Source: Streptomyces oryzae
Lineage (GTDB): Bacteria > Actinomycetota > Actinomycetes > Streptomycetales > Streptomycetaceae
Length of the DNA: 33,483 bases
Direction of reading: 5' to 3'
NCBI RefSeq assembly: GCF_017676365.1
Contig: NZ_JADKMA010000067.1
Span: forward strand, 1 to 33,483
Position numbers and translations under genes: made by a program. Below the pieces are notes generated by a model. That model saw nothing but the letters and a program-made list of their open reading frames with translations. It searched no databases and was not told the DNA's origin. Each line of letters opens with the position of its first letter. The first letter of the stretch is position 1. Below are positions 1 through 7,696 of this stretch, one piece after another.

Positions 1-255
1 GGCGCCGGGGCGCGGTGCGGGGCGGGGAGCGCGGGCGTCGCCTGTGTTGCTCTCTCGGATACGTCGCATGCGTCGCTGGAGTCGGTCACGGGCAACCATT
101 GTCCGCTATGCACCCGGTGGATTCGAAGGCGCGTGCGGAAACGAGAGCGGCGGAAAATCGTTGCCGCCGACCCGCGTCCGCCCCTCCCGAAAACCGCCCC
201 CGGCCAGCGAGAATGGCGCCCCACAGCACCCGATGGAAGAGGGAGGCCCTCACGT
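1..255. other. Upstream region without a supported gene
   Basis: No convincing coding region is seen in the first 255 bases. Open frames here have poor codon structure and run into the dehydrogenase gene in other frames. The stretch holds the likely promoter and leader of the mycothiol dehydrogenase, including a sigma-R-like motif listed separately, and a purine-rich ribosome binding site (GAGGGAGG) a few bases before the ATG at 256. Confidence 0.6.
137..162 (+). promoter_or_regulatory. Possible sigma-R (thiol-stress) promoter of the mycothiol dehydrogenase gene
   Basis: GGAAA at 137-141 is followed after exactly 18 bases by GTT at 160-162. The known Streptomyces sigma-R consensus is GGAAT-N18/19-GTT, so the match is 7 of 8 bases with the right spacing. 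The GTT lies about 94 bases before the ATG at 256. Sigma-R controls many mycothiol genes, which makes the site plausible, but a short motif like this can occur by chance. Confidence 0.35.
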
Positions 256-1344
256 ATGGCTCAGGAAGTACGCGGGGTCGTCGCGCCGGGCAGGAACGAG
301 GCGGTGCGGGTCGAGACGATCGTCGTTCCCGACCCCGGGCCCGGCGAGGCCGTCGTTCAGGTGCAGGCGTGCGGCGTGTGCCACACGGACCTGCACTACA
401 AGCAGGGCGGGATCAGTGACGACTACCCCTTCCTCCTCGGGCACGAGGCGGCGGGCGTCGTGGAGGCGGTCGGCGAGGGCGTCAGCGATGTCGCGCCCGG
501 CGACTTCGTGATCCTCAACTGGCGCGCAGTGTGCGGACAGTGCCGGGCCTGCAAGCGCGGGCGGCCGTGGTACTGCTTCGACACCCACAACGCCGAGCAG
601 AAGATGACCCTCAAGAGTGACGGGCGGGCGCTGGAGCCTGCCCTGGGCATCGGGGCCTTCGTCGAGAAGACGCTGGTCGCCGCGGGGCAGTGCACCAAGG
701 TCGACCCGGCGGTCCCGCCCGCCGTGGCCGGACTGCTGGGCTGCGGAGTGATGGCCGGGATCGGTGCGGCGATCAACACCGGGCAGGTGACCCGCGGGGA
801 CACCGTCGCCGTCATCGGGTGCGGCGGCGTCGGGGACGCCGCCATCGCGGGGGCGCGGCTGGCGGGCGCGGCGAAGATCATCGCGGTGGACATCGACGAC
901 CGCAAGCTCACCACCGCCGAGAAGATCGGCGCCACGCACGTCGTCAACTCGGCCACCGCTGATCCGGTCGCAGCCATCCGCGAGCTGACCGGCGGCTTCG
1001 GCGCGGATGTCGTCATCGAGGCGGTCGGCCGCCCCGAGACGTACAAGCAGGCGTTCTACGCCCGCGATCTGGCCGGCACCGTCGTCCTCGTCGGCGTACC
1101 GACGCCGGAGATGAAGCTGGAGCTGCCGCTGCTGGACGTCTTCGGCCGGGGCGGCTCGCTCAAGTCCTCCTGGTACGGCGACTGTCTGCCCTCCCGGGAC
1201 TTCCCGATGCTGGTGGATCTGCACCAGCAGGGGCGGCTGGACCTGGGCGCCTTCGTCACCGAGACCATCGCGCTGGACGAGGTGGAGAAGGCGTTCGAGC
1301 GCATGCACGGCGGCGATGTGCTGCGTTCGGTGGTGGTCTTCTGA
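256..1344 (+). CDS. S-(hydroxymethyl)mycothiol dehydrogenase
   Basis: This 362-residue zinc-dependent alcohol dehydrogenase most likely oxidises the formaldehyde-mycothiol adduct with NAD, the actinobacterial counterpart of glutathione-dependent formaldehyde dehydrogenase. Catalytic zinc ligands are seen at Cys42 and in the GHE motif (His64). The structural zinc knuckle is Cys93, Cys96, Cys99 and Cys107. The Rossmann fingerprint GCGGVG is at 188-193. The ATG at 256 follows a GAGGGAGG ribosome binding site, and the protein starts MAQEVRGVV as this family does. Its stop codon overlaps the ATG of the next gene (TGATG), so the two are translationally coupled. The family (MscR/AdhE2 type) is usually paired with this hydrolase. 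A general class III alcohol dehydrogenase is the alternative reading. Confidence 0.9.
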   Translation: MAQEVRGVVAPGRNEAVRVETIVVPDPGPGEAVVQVQACGVCHTDLHYKQGGISDDYPFLLGHEAAGVVEAVGEGVSDVAPGDFVILNWRAVCGQCRACKRGRPWYCFDTHNAEQKMTLKSDGRALEPALGIGAFVEKTLVAAGQCTKVDPAVPPAVAGLLGCGVMAGIGAAINTGQVTRGDTVAVIGCGGVGDAAIAGARLAGAAKIIAVDIDDRKLTTAEKIGATHVVNSATADPVAAIRELTGGFGADVVIEAVGRPETYKQAFYARDLAGTVVLVGVPTPEMKLELPLLDVFGRGGSLKSSWYGDCLPSRDFPMLVDLHQQGRLDLGAFVTETIALDEVEKAFERMHGGDVLRSVVVF

Positions 1345-1949
1345 TGGCGGCCCGTATCGATCACCTCGTCACCAGCGGGGAGTTCCGGCTGGACGGCGAG
1401 GTGCACCAGGTCGACAACAACGTGTGGATCGTCGGGGACGACACCGAGGCCGTCGTCATCGACGCGGCCCACGACGCCGACGCCATCGCGGCGGCGCTCG
1501 GCGAGCGTACGCTGCGCGCCATCGTGTGCACCCACGCGCACAACGACCACATCGACGCGGCCCCCGCGCTCGCGGAGCGTACGGGCGCGCCGATCCTGCT
1601 GCACCCGGACGATCTGCCGCTGTGGAAGATGACGCACCCGGAGCGGTCGCCGGACGGCGAACTGGTGGACGGCCAGGTGGTCTCGGTGGCCGGTACGGAG
1701 CTGACCGTGCTGCACACTCCGGGGCACGCGCCCGGCGCGGTCTGCCTCTACGCTCCCGCGCTGGGCACCGTCTTCACGGGCGACACGCTCTTCCAGGGCG
1801 GCCCCGGGGCGACCGGGCGGTCCTTCTCGGACCACCCGACCATCGTCCGGTCGATCAAGGAGCGGCTGCTGACGCTGCCGTTGGAGACGGTCGTGCGGAC
1901 GGGGCACGGGGACAGTACGACGGTGGGGGAGGAGACGGCGAACGTCTGA
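1344..1949 (+). CDS. Metallo-beta-lactamase-fold hydrolase paired with mycothiol dehydrogenase
   Basis: A 201-residue MBL-fold protein with complete metal ligands: THAHNDH at 63-69, His128 in HTPGH, Asp147 in TGDTLF and a C-terminal His188. The small size and motifs resemble the glyoxalase II branch. Its ATG shares a base with the stop of the dehydrogenase gene, so both are made from one mRNA. The context suggests hydrolysis of the thioester S-formylmycothiol, or another mycothiol thioester, to regenerate mycothiol and release formate. That role is inferred from the pairing. The gene ends at a hairpin shared with the convergent NACHT gene. Confidence 0.88.
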   Translation: MAARIDHLVTSGEFRLDGEVHQVDNNVWIVGDDTEAVVIDAAHDADAIAAALGERTLRAIVCTHAHNDHIDAAPALAERTGAPILLHPDDLPLWKMTHPERSPDGELVDGQVVSVAGTELTVLHTPGHAPGAVCLYAPALGTVFTGDTLFQGGPGATGRSFSDHPTIVRSIKERLLTLPLETVVRTGHGDSTTVGEETANV

Positions 1950-1956
1950 GGGCCGG

Positions 1957-1994
1957 CCGGCCGCCGTTGTCCGTCATGGGGCAGCGGCGGCCGG
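1957..1994. terminator. Hairpin between convergent hydrolase and NACHT genes
   Basis: Ten-base arms CCGGCCGCCG (1957-1966) and CGGCGGCCGG (1985-1994) are perfectly complementary around an 18-base loop. The hairpin sits just after the stop at 1949 and before the stop of the minus-strand gene at 2021, so it can terminate both strands. There is no U-tract, which is usual in Streptomyces. Confidence 0.6.
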
Positions 1995-2020
1995 GTCCTC
2001 GTTGGGGGCGACCCGGGCCC

Positions 2021-4099
2021 TCAAGGGAGCGCCGGCTCGGGCGGGGGGCCTGCCGGTGCCTGCGGCGGGTGATCCTTGAGCCAGTCCTGCAGCTCCCGGT
2101 GCCGGAACTGGTAGGCGAGACCCTCGACCCTCATCAGCCCCGCTTCGCAGCACCAGTCGAGGAAGGGGCCGAGTCGCCACGGCAGCTCGTTCGTGTGCAT
2201 ACGGAACGCGAGATATCTGCGGCAGCCGCGGGTGGCGAAGACGAACGCCGGAAACCCGATGATGCCGAGGCCGTAGCCGTAGCCCGACCACGACTGGAAC
2301 GACTGGGACAGGATCGCGCCCAGCGCCAGGGAGGCGGCCACCATCGTCATCACCCCGAGGCGGAACTCCGCGCGCAGCGGGTCCCGGGGGCCGGTCACCG
2401 CGGACTGCGGATGCTCGGCCACCGGCCTCGAGGCGAAGAAGACGGCCACCAGCAGTATGTAGCTCACCGCGGCGGCCAGCCCCAGCTCAAGTCGCCGGTA
2501 GCCGAAGACGTACGTCCACAAGGGCACGCCGAGGACCACGCCGGCGCAGCCGAAGAGGAAGTTGATGTGGTGCGGTGGCCGTAGGAGCCGTCGCCATTCG
2601 AGGCGGCGCGGCATGACGCCGTAGACGCCGCCCGACAGGAAGTAGCCGAACTGGGCGGTGAGAAGGACTCCCACCGCACCGTATGTGGTGTCCGGGATAC
2701 GAGTGCCGTACCTGCTCGTGACCGTGACACTGACCAGGGGAGCCAGCATCCACAAGAACGCGTCGTTGCTGAAGGACTTCTTGTCGAACAGCCAGAGCCG
2801 GTGCAGCACCAGGTCCGTACCGGACACGACGTGGTCGCCGACGTGTCTGCCGCCGTTGTCCCGCAGATAGCGGGCGAGGGTGGCCAGCCACGCCTCCACC
2901 TTCGCCGCGTCGTGCTTCCGGCTCCGCCATAACCGTACGCCGGGCGGGCGAACGGTCTGGCTCGCGGTCGCCGCACGGGTGTAGAGGCCGAGCAGATGGT
3001 CGGGGACCTCGTGTTCCGGCATCGACAGCAGGGCGTCCGGAGAGGGAACGGGCCCTCTCCGGTCGTCCCTCGCGGCGTAGACGGTGGTCAGCAGCGCCAT
3101 GCGCCAGGGAGTGTCCAGTACGCGTGCCAGACCGCGCGGCCCACCGCTTTCGTCGTCCCAGGTCAGTGCCTCGGCCACGGCGCGCCACTCCGGTAGCCAC
3201 TGGCCCGCTTCGTCCTGGAGCCCCGCATCCCGCAGAAAGGCGAGCTGCCGGGCGCTGTCGAGGCGTTGCAGCGTGACCACGGTGGCGTGGGTGAGCCGCG
3301 CCGTTCGGGGGAGGGCCCGGTATCTGTCGGAGCGGCACACGACGACCAGCGGGAACTTGCCGACCATGGCGTCGTATTCCTCCTCGATCTTCCTGAGGGC
3401 TTCGCGCGCGCGTGACTTCCGCTCGGGGGTGCCCGGCGGATCCATCTCGTCCAAGCCGTCGAGCACCGGCAGGACCAGTCCTTCCTTCAGCAGTTCTCGT
3501 GCGACGGCCCGGCTGGGAACCAGCCTGCGGTCGGTCAGTTCCTCCGCCAGCCACTTCTGGAACGGCCGATCCGTGTTCCACTGCGTCAGGGAGACGAGCA
3601 CCGGCACCGGCGCTCCCTCGCCGCGGGTCTTGAGGAGGTGATCCATGAGCTGGATGACCGCCACCGTCTTGCCTGCCCCGGCCTTGCCCAGAACGACCAG
3701 ACGTTTGCGGTGGGCGGGCAGGTTCTCGAAGTACTCGCCGAGTGGTTCATCGGGCTTCGCTTCCGGGTCGGCCGCGTCGCGGAAGTCCACCGAGATGGCA
3801 TTACCGGAGCCGGGAAAATAGCCCTTTGGCGCGCCTTTGAATACCTTTCCGACCTGACGGGAGAAGTCCCGAAGCCGCCGTTCCTGGTCCGATTCGTCGG
3901 CGCGCCTGGTGAGGAGCAGACCGTAGATGCCGGGGGCACCCAGGAGCAGAGCGGCCAGCGTCGCGATGAGGTCCATGCCCGGAGTTCCGCGCAGCGGGCC
4001 GCTGTCACGCAGAAACCAGAGCGCGATCGCGGCGCCGATCGCGCCGAAGCTCAGGACTTTCCAGACGATTCCGCGGTAGGCGTTCCCTCGTCGGTTCAC
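2021..4099 (-). CDS. Membrane-anchored NACHT-family NTPase
   Basis: This 692-residue protein has two N-terminal membrane segments (about 11-30 and 43-63). A NACHT-type STAND NTPase core follows, with Walker A GKAGAGKT (138-145) and an extended Walker B, LVLPVLDGLDE (208-218). An arginine-containing CRSDRY (255-260) lies where sensor I is expected. The C-terminal half carries several more hydrophobic segments (about 430-620), and no leucine-rich, TPR or WD repeats are seen. NACHT proteins are signal-responsive NTPases and several bacterial ones act in phage defence; a defence role here is only inference. Start is GTG at 4099, without a Shine-Dalgarno sequence. Leu390 is encoded by TTA, so translation should need the bldA tRNA. 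A palindrome lies just upstream. No effector gene is adjacent. No homologue of known function is recognised. Confidence 0.85.
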   Translation of the reverse strand: MNRRGNAYRGIVWKVLSFGAIGAAIALWFLRDSGPLRGTPGMDLIATLAALLLGAPGIYGLLLTRRADESDQERRLRDFSRQVGKVFKGAPKGYFPGSGNAISVDFRDAADPEAKPDEPLGEYFENLPAHRKRLVVLGKAGAGKTVAVIQLMDHLLKTRGEGAPVPVLVSLTQWNTDRPFQKWLAEELTDRRLVPSRAVARELLKEGLVLPVLDGLDEMDPPGTPERKSRAREALRKIEEEYDAMVGKFPLVVVCRSDRYRALPRTARLTHATVVTLQRLDSARQLAFLRDAGLQDEAGQWLPEWRAVAEALTWDDESGGPRGLARVLDTPWRMALLTTVYAARDDRRGPVPSPDALLSMPEHEVPDHLLGLYTRAATASQTVRPPGVRLWRSRKHDAAKVEAWLATLARYLRDNGGRHVGDHVVSGTDLVLHRLWLFDKKSFSNDAFLWMLAPLVSVTVTSRYGTRIPDTTYGAVGVLLTAQFGYFLSGGVYGVMPRRLEWRRLLRPPHHINFLFGCAGVVLGVPLWTYVFGYRRLELGLAAAVSYILLVAVFFASRPVAEHPQSAVTGPRDPLRAEFRLGVMTMVAASLALGAILSQSFQSWSGYGYGLGIIGFPAFVFATRGCRRYLAFRMHTNELPWRLGPFLDWCCEAGLMRVEGLAYQFRHRELQDWLKDHPPQAPAGPPPEPALP

Positions 4100-4115
4100 A
4101 AGTCACAAGTGTGAC
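4094..4115 (-). promoter_or_regulatory. Palindrome and direct repeat at the NACHT gene start
   Basis: GTCACA-AG-TGTGAC (4102-4115) is a perfect 6-2-6 inverted repeat ending three bases before the GTG at 4099. On the coding strand the same region reads as two tandem CTTGTGA units. On the minus strand GTGACT, 17 bases and CACACT (8 bases before GTG) could form a leaderless promoter, but the -10 is weak. An autoregulatory or repressor operator is possible; no regulator is identified. Confidence 0.4.
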
Positions 4116-4168
4116 CGTTCGCGTATGGAGAGTCACCCGGTTCCGCGCTATCGGGGTCAGGACGACGC

Positions 4169-5380
4169 CTACTGCTGATAGCTCTCCAGGAAGCGGCCGA
4201 TGCGGGAGATCGCCGCATCGAGATCGTCCGCGCGGGGCAGCGTGAGGATGCGGAAGTGGTCGGGGCGGGCCCAGTTGAAGCCGGTGCCCTGGACGACCTG
4301 GATCTTTTCGCGGAGCAGCAGATCGAGGACGAAGCGCTCGTCGTCGTAGATCTTGTGGACGTCGGGGTCCAGCCGGGGAAACGCGTACAGAGCGCCCTTC
4401 GGCTTGACGCAGCTGACGCCGGGGATCTCGTTCAGCTTGCGCCAGGCGACGTCGCGCTGTTCGTGCAGCCGCCCGCCGGGCAGCACGAGGTCCGCGATCG
4501 ACTGGCGCCCGCCCAGCGCGGCCTGGATGGCGTGCTGGGCCGGCGCGTTGGGGCACAGCCGCATGGAGGCGAGCATGCCCAGGCCCTCCAGATAGTTGCG
4601 GGCGTGCTGCTTGGGGCCCGAGACCAGCAGCCAGCCGGAGCGGAAGCCCGCCACCCGGTACGCCTTGGACAGCCCGCTGAAGGTGAGGCACACCAGGTCA
4701 GGGGCCAACGCCCCCACATGGTGGTGGACGGCGTCGTCGTAGAGGATCTTGTCGTAGATCTCGTCGGAGAAGACCATCAGCCCGTTGCGGCGCGCCAGGT
4801 CGAGGATGCCCTCCAGCAGTTCGCGGGGGTAGACGGCTCCGGTGGGGTTGTTGGGGCTGATGATGACCACGGCCTTGGTACGGGAGGTGATCTTCGCCGC
4901 CATGTCGTCCAGGTCGGGCAGCCAGTCGGCCTGCTCGTCGCACACATAGTGCACGGCCTTGCCGCCCGCCATCGTCGTCACGGCCGTCCACAGCGGGAAG
5001 TCGGGTGCGGGGATGAGGACTTCGTCGCCGTCCTCGACCAGCGCCTGTACGGCCATCGAGACGAGTTCCGAGACGCCGTTGCCGAGGTAGACGTCGTCCA
5101 CGTCGGCCTCGGGGAAGCCGCGCTGCTGGTAGTGCTGGGCCACCGCGCGGCGGGCCGGGAGGATGCCGCGCGACTCGGTGTAGCCGTGCGCCTGGGGGAG
5201 CATCCGCACCATGTCCTGGATGATCTCCTCCGGCGCCTCGAACCCGAACAGCGCGGGGTTGCCGGTGTTCAGCCGCAGCACGCTGTGGCCGGCCTCCTCC
5301 AGCGCGTCGGCCTGCTCGATCACCGGGCCGCGGATCTCGTAACAGACCTCGCTGAGCTTGTTCGACTGCCGGAACTCCAT
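4169..5380 (-). CDS. Alanine-type aminotransferase (AlaA family, PLP-dependent)
   Basis: A 403-residue fold-type I aminotransferase that closely follows E. coli AlaA over its full length (for example NKLSEVCYEIRGPV near the N-terminus and LASMRLCPN in the middle). It should transfer amino groups between alanine and 2-oxoglutarate in the cytoplasm. The PLP lysine is Lys239 in SGLSKAYRVAG. The cofactor-binding set NNPTG (177-181), Asp206, Tyr209 and the substrate-side arginine region FRSGW (246-250) are present. The ATG at 5380 is preceded by AGGAGGG at good spacing. It is divergent from an HxlR regulator, with a control region of inverted repeats between them, so this regulator probably controls it. 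Confidence 0.9.
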   Translation of the reverse strand: MEFRQSNKLSEVCYEIRGPVIEQADALEEAGHSVLRLNTGNPALFGFEAPEEIIQDMVRMLPQAHGYTESRGILPARRAVAQHYQQRGFPEADVDDVYLGNGVSELVSMAVQALVEDGDEVLIPAPDFPLWTAVTTMAGGKAVHYVCDEQADWLPDLDDMAAKITSRTKAVVIISPNNPTGAVYPRELLEGILDLARRNGLMVFSDEIYDKILYDDAVHHHVGALAPDLVCLTFSGLSKAYRVAGFRSGWLLVSGPKQHARNYLEGLGMLASMRLCPNAPAQHAIQAALGGRQSIADLVLPGGRLHEQRDVAWRKLNEIPGVSCVKPKGALYAFPRLDPDVHKIYDDERFVLDLLLREKIQVVQGTGFNWARPDHFRILTLPRADDLDAAISRIGRFLESYQQ

Positions 5381-5412
5381 GCTGCCCCGCCCTCCTGGTC
5401 CACGTGTGGCTA

Positions 5413-5462
5413 CTTGGTTCTACCAAGCTGGCACTTGGAAAGTCCAACTTAATGTCTAGACT
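5413..5462. promoter_or_regulatory. Divergent promoters with two inverted repeats (HxlR / aminotransferase)
   Basis: Two inverted repeats lie side by side: CTTGG-TTCTA-CCAAG (5413-5427) and TTGGA-AAG-TCCAA (5435-5447). On the plus strand TTGGAA (5435-5440), 16 bases and TAGACT (5457-5462) form a promoter whose -10 ends 7 bases before the ATG at 5470. On the minus strand TTGGAC (5447-5442), 19 bases and TAGAAC (5422-5417) point to the aminotransferase gene. The repeats overlap the -35 and -10 elements of both promoters. This fits binding by the HxlR protein encoded next door (inference). Confidence 0.6.
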
Positions 5463-5469
5463 GAGCGAC

Positions 5470-6153
5470 ATGCCGAGCCACGCGAGTACGAGCGAGAGAA
5501 CGACGAACGCCGGGCGGTCCCGCCGCAGTTACGACCAGTTCTGCGCCATGGCGCGCGCCCTCGACTCCGTGGGGGACCGCTGGACCCTGCTCATCGTCCG
5601 CGAACTCCTCGCCGGGCCTCGCCGCTACACCGACCTGCACGCCGATCTGCCCGGCGTCAGCACCGACGTACTGGCCGCGCGGCTCAGGCACATGGAGGGC
5701 GAAGGGCTGGCCGAACGGCGCCGCCAGCCGCGGCCCGCCTCCGGCTACGTCTACGAACTCACCGAGCGCGGCCGCGCCCTGCTCCCCGTACTGACAGCCC
5801 TCGCCTCCTGGGGCGCCCCCGCGCTGGGCAAACCCCGCGCCACCGACGCGGTACGGGCCCACTGGTGGGCCCTGCCGCTGCGGGAGGCGGTGCGACGGGC
5901 GGTCGGCGACACGGTGGACGCGGGGGTCGCGCTCGTCGATGTCGTACTGCCCGAGGGCACCTTCCACCTGCGGCTGGACGAGAACGGGAATCAGGACGGT
6001 CCGGTGTACGGCGAAGGTCCGGCGGCCGAGGGGGCCGGGGCGCGGCTGGAGCTGGACGCCGAGGCGTGCGCGGCCCTCGCGGAGGGCTCGCTGAGCCTGG
6101 CGGACGGCGTCCGTGCCGGAACGGTGCGGGTGGGGTGCCCCGCTCGGCCTTGA
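5470..6153 (+). CDS. HxlR-family winged-helix transcriptional regulator with C-terminal SCP2-like region
   Basis: The predicted 227-residue protein has an HxlR winged helix at about residues 20-115 (CAMARALDSVGDRWTLLIVR and LTERGRALLPVL are typical). Cys25 sits at the family's redox-sensing position. About 90 further residues resemble an SCP2/sterol-carrier-like domain that could bind a ligand. The ATG at 5470 was chosen because a TAGACT -10 hexamer ends 7 bases before it and there is no Shine-Dalgarno sequence, which predicts a leaderless mRNA; longer upstream starts would lie inside the promoter. It is divergent from the AlaA-type aminotransferase and probably controls it and itself. The ligand is unknown. 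Confidence 0.82.
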   Translation: MPSHASTSERTTNAGRSRRSYDQFCAMARALDSVGDRWTLLIVRELLAGPRRYTDLHADLPGVSTDVLAARLRHMEGEGLAERRRQPRPASGYVYELTERGRALLPVLTALASWGAPALGKPRATDAVRAHWWALPLREAVRRAVGDTVDAGVALVDVVLPEGTFHLRLDENGNQDGPVYGEGPAAEGAGARLELDAEACAALAEGSLSLADGVRAGTVRVGCPARP

Positions 6154-6181
6154 CCTTGACGTATGGGTCAATCCCTAACGT
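6150..6181 (+). promoter_or_regulatory. MerR-type promoter/operator of the oxidoreductase-merR pair
   Basis: TTGACC (6150-6155) and TAACGT (6176-6181) are separated by 20 bases, the over-long spacer typical of MerR-activated promoters. An inverted repeat TTGACC-N10-GGTCAA (6150-6155 / 6166-6171) and a nested TTGAC-N6-GTCAA lie in the -35/spacer region, where MerR dimers bind. The -10 ends 6 bases before the ATG at 6188, so the transcript is probably leaderless. The likely regulator is the MerR protein two genes downstream. Confidence 0.65.
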
Positions 6182-6187
6182 CGCGGC

Positions 6188-7240
6188 ATGGACAACACTT
6201 CGCTGAAGCACCCAGTGACACCCGCGCCTTCCGCCGCCCCTCGCACCGGGCTGGAGGTGCGCCTGGCCGCCCGGCCGGACGGGCTTCCGGTACCCGGCGA
6301 CTTCGCGCTCGTGGAGGCCCCCGTTCCGCGCCCCGCGCCTGGTCAGGTGCTGGTGCGCAACCTGTACATGTCGCTCGACCCCGGAATGCTGATGCTGATG
6401 TCGGGCCAGTCGCAGCTGCCCTCGCCGGGCTACGGGGTCGGCGAGGTGCTGTACGGAGACGCCGTCGGCGAGGTGGTCGCCTCAGCGGACCCGTCCCTGA
6501 GCGAGGGCGATCTGGTGGTGCACCGGCTGGGCTGGCGGGAATACGCCGTGGCCGCCCGCGACGCGTTCCGGCGCGTGCCGCGCGACCTCTACCCGCGCCC
6601 CTCCATGCACCTGGGGTTCGGCCTCGTCGCCTACGTCGGGCTGATGGAAGCCGCACAGCTGTGCGCCGGGGACACGGTCTTCGTCTCCAGCGCCGCCGGG
6701 GCGACCGGCAGCATGGCGGGACAGATCGCCAGGCTCAAAGGGGCGGGACGGGTGATCGGCAGCGCGGGTTCGCCGGCCAAGGTCGCCCGGCTGACCGGGG
6801 AGCTCCGGTTCGACGCGGCCTTCGACTACCACGAGGGACCGGTCCTCGACCGGCTGAGCGAGGCGGCCCCCGACGGCATCGACGTCTACTTCGACAACGT
6901 GGGCGGCGAACAGCTGCGAGCGGCCATCGAGGTCATGAACGTCCACGGCCGCATCGCCGTCTGCGGAGCCCTCAACCGCCAGCGCACCGGCCGCCCCGAC
7001 GAGGGCCCAGGCGACCTGGTGGGCGTCCTCGGCAAGCGGCTGACCATCCGCGGGTTCACCCTGTGGGACCACCTGGAGCGGGCGGCCGAGTTCGGCGAGC
7101 AGTTCCGCCGCTGGCTGCGCGAGGGAGCGCTGGTCTACGACGAGACGGTGATCGACGGGCTGGAGAACGCGCCGCGGGCCCTCCTGGATCTCGTCGGCGG
7201 CAGCTACAGCGGGAAGACCGTGGTGCGGCTCTGCGGTTGA
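6188..7240 (+). CDS. NADP-dependent MDR oxidoreductase (zinc-free, PTGR/curA-like)
   Basis: A 350-residue medium-chain dehydrogenase/reductase without zinc ligands. It resembles the NADP-dependent enoyl/alkenal reductases (leukotriene B4 12-hydroxydehydrogenase, CurA). It has the N-terminal RNLYMSLDPGM signature, the nucleotide-binding loop SSAAGATGS (about 168-176), and YFDNVGGE typical of the subfamily. The likely reaction is NADPH-dependent reduction of alpha,beta-unsaturated carbonyl compounds; the substrate is not known. The ATG at 6188 follows a -10 box by 6 bases with no ribosome binding site. It is probably cotranscribed with the MerR gene 40 bases downstream, giving an inducible detoxification pair. 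Confidence 0.88.
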   Translation: MDNTSLKHPVTPAPSAAPRTGLEVRLAARPDGLPVPGDFALVEAPVPRPAPGQVLVRNLYMSLDPGMLMLMSGQSQLPSPGYGVGEVLYGDAVGEVVASADPSLSEGDLVVHRLGWREYAVAARDAFRRVPRDLYPRPSMHLGFGLVAYVGLMEAAQLCAGDTVFVSSAAGATGSMAGQIARLKGAGRVIGSAGSPAKVARLTGELRFDAAFDYHEGPVLDRLSEAAPDGIDVYFDNVGGEQLRAAIEVMNVHGRIAVCGALNRQRTGRPDEGPGDLVGVLGKRLTIRGFTLWDHLERAAEFGEQFRRWLREGALVYDETVIDGLENAPRALLDLVGGSYSGKTVVRLCG

Positions 7241-7280
7241 CCCCGGGGGAGACTGTCGTGCTCGACCGAAGGAGACTGCC

Positions 7281-7676
7281 GTGCTGATAGGCGAGCTGGC
7301 CGAACGGACCGGCACCACGACCCGCGCCCTGCGCTACTACGAGGCGCAGGGTCTGCTGGAGTCCGGCCGTACGGCGTCGGGCTACCGGGTCTATGACCCG
7401 GCCGCCGTCACCAGGGTCCGCAACGTACGCGACCTGCTGGCCTCCGGGTTCACTGTCGAGAACGTCAAGTCCTTCGTCCACTGGCTCGACGCCGAGCTGC
7501 CCGAGGTGTTCGCGTACGCACCGGTGTGCGCCGAGGGTTACGCCGTCGGCGAGCGCAGGGTTGCCGAACTGGAGGAGAAGATCGCCGCTCTCACCAGGCT
7601 GCGGGACACCCTTGTGCACCGGATGCCCTGGCTGGCAGCACAGGGCGCCGGGGCGGCCGTACGCGGGTCGGGGTGA
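7281..7676 (+). CDS. MerR-family transcriptional regulator
   Basis: A 131-residue MerR protein. The N-terminal winged helix-turn-helix is clear (LIGELAERTGTTTRALRYYEAQGLL, then SGYRVYDPAAVTRVRNVRDLLASGF). A long dimerisation helix follows (about 85-115). A single cysteine (near residue 80, VCAEGY) replaces a metal-binding C-terminus, so it is not a CueR/ZntR-type metal sensor. The GTG at 7281 has AAGGAGA upstream. It follows the MDR oxidoreductase and probably activates the promoter at 6150-6181 in response to electrophiles or a related signal (inference). Its stop codon lies in the loop of the terminator hairpin. Confidence 0.88.
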   Translation: MLIGELAERTGTTTRALRYYEAQGLLESGRTASGYRVYDPAAVTRVRNVRDLLASGFTVENVKSFVHWLDAELPEVFAYAPVCAEGYAVGERRVAELEEKIAALTRLRDTLVHRMPWLAAQGAGAAVRGSG

Positions 7677-7696
7677 GCGCCCCGACCCGCGTACGG
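7657..7696. terminator. Strong bidirectional terminator between merR and the ALDH-like gene
   Basis: The arms CCGTACGCGGGTCGGGG (7657-7673) and CCCCGACCCGCGTACGG (7680-7696) are perfectly complementary over 17 bases around a 6-base loop. The loop contains the merR stop codon. The hairpin ends one base before the stop of the convergent gene at 7697, so it can serve both strands. Confidence 0.85.

Noticed and set aside
4102..4115. Possible CRP/cAMP receptor site
   Set aside because: CRP sites read TGTGA-N6-TCACA. Here the half-sites are in the opposite orientation with a 2-base spacer, so a CRP site is not supported although cya is present.
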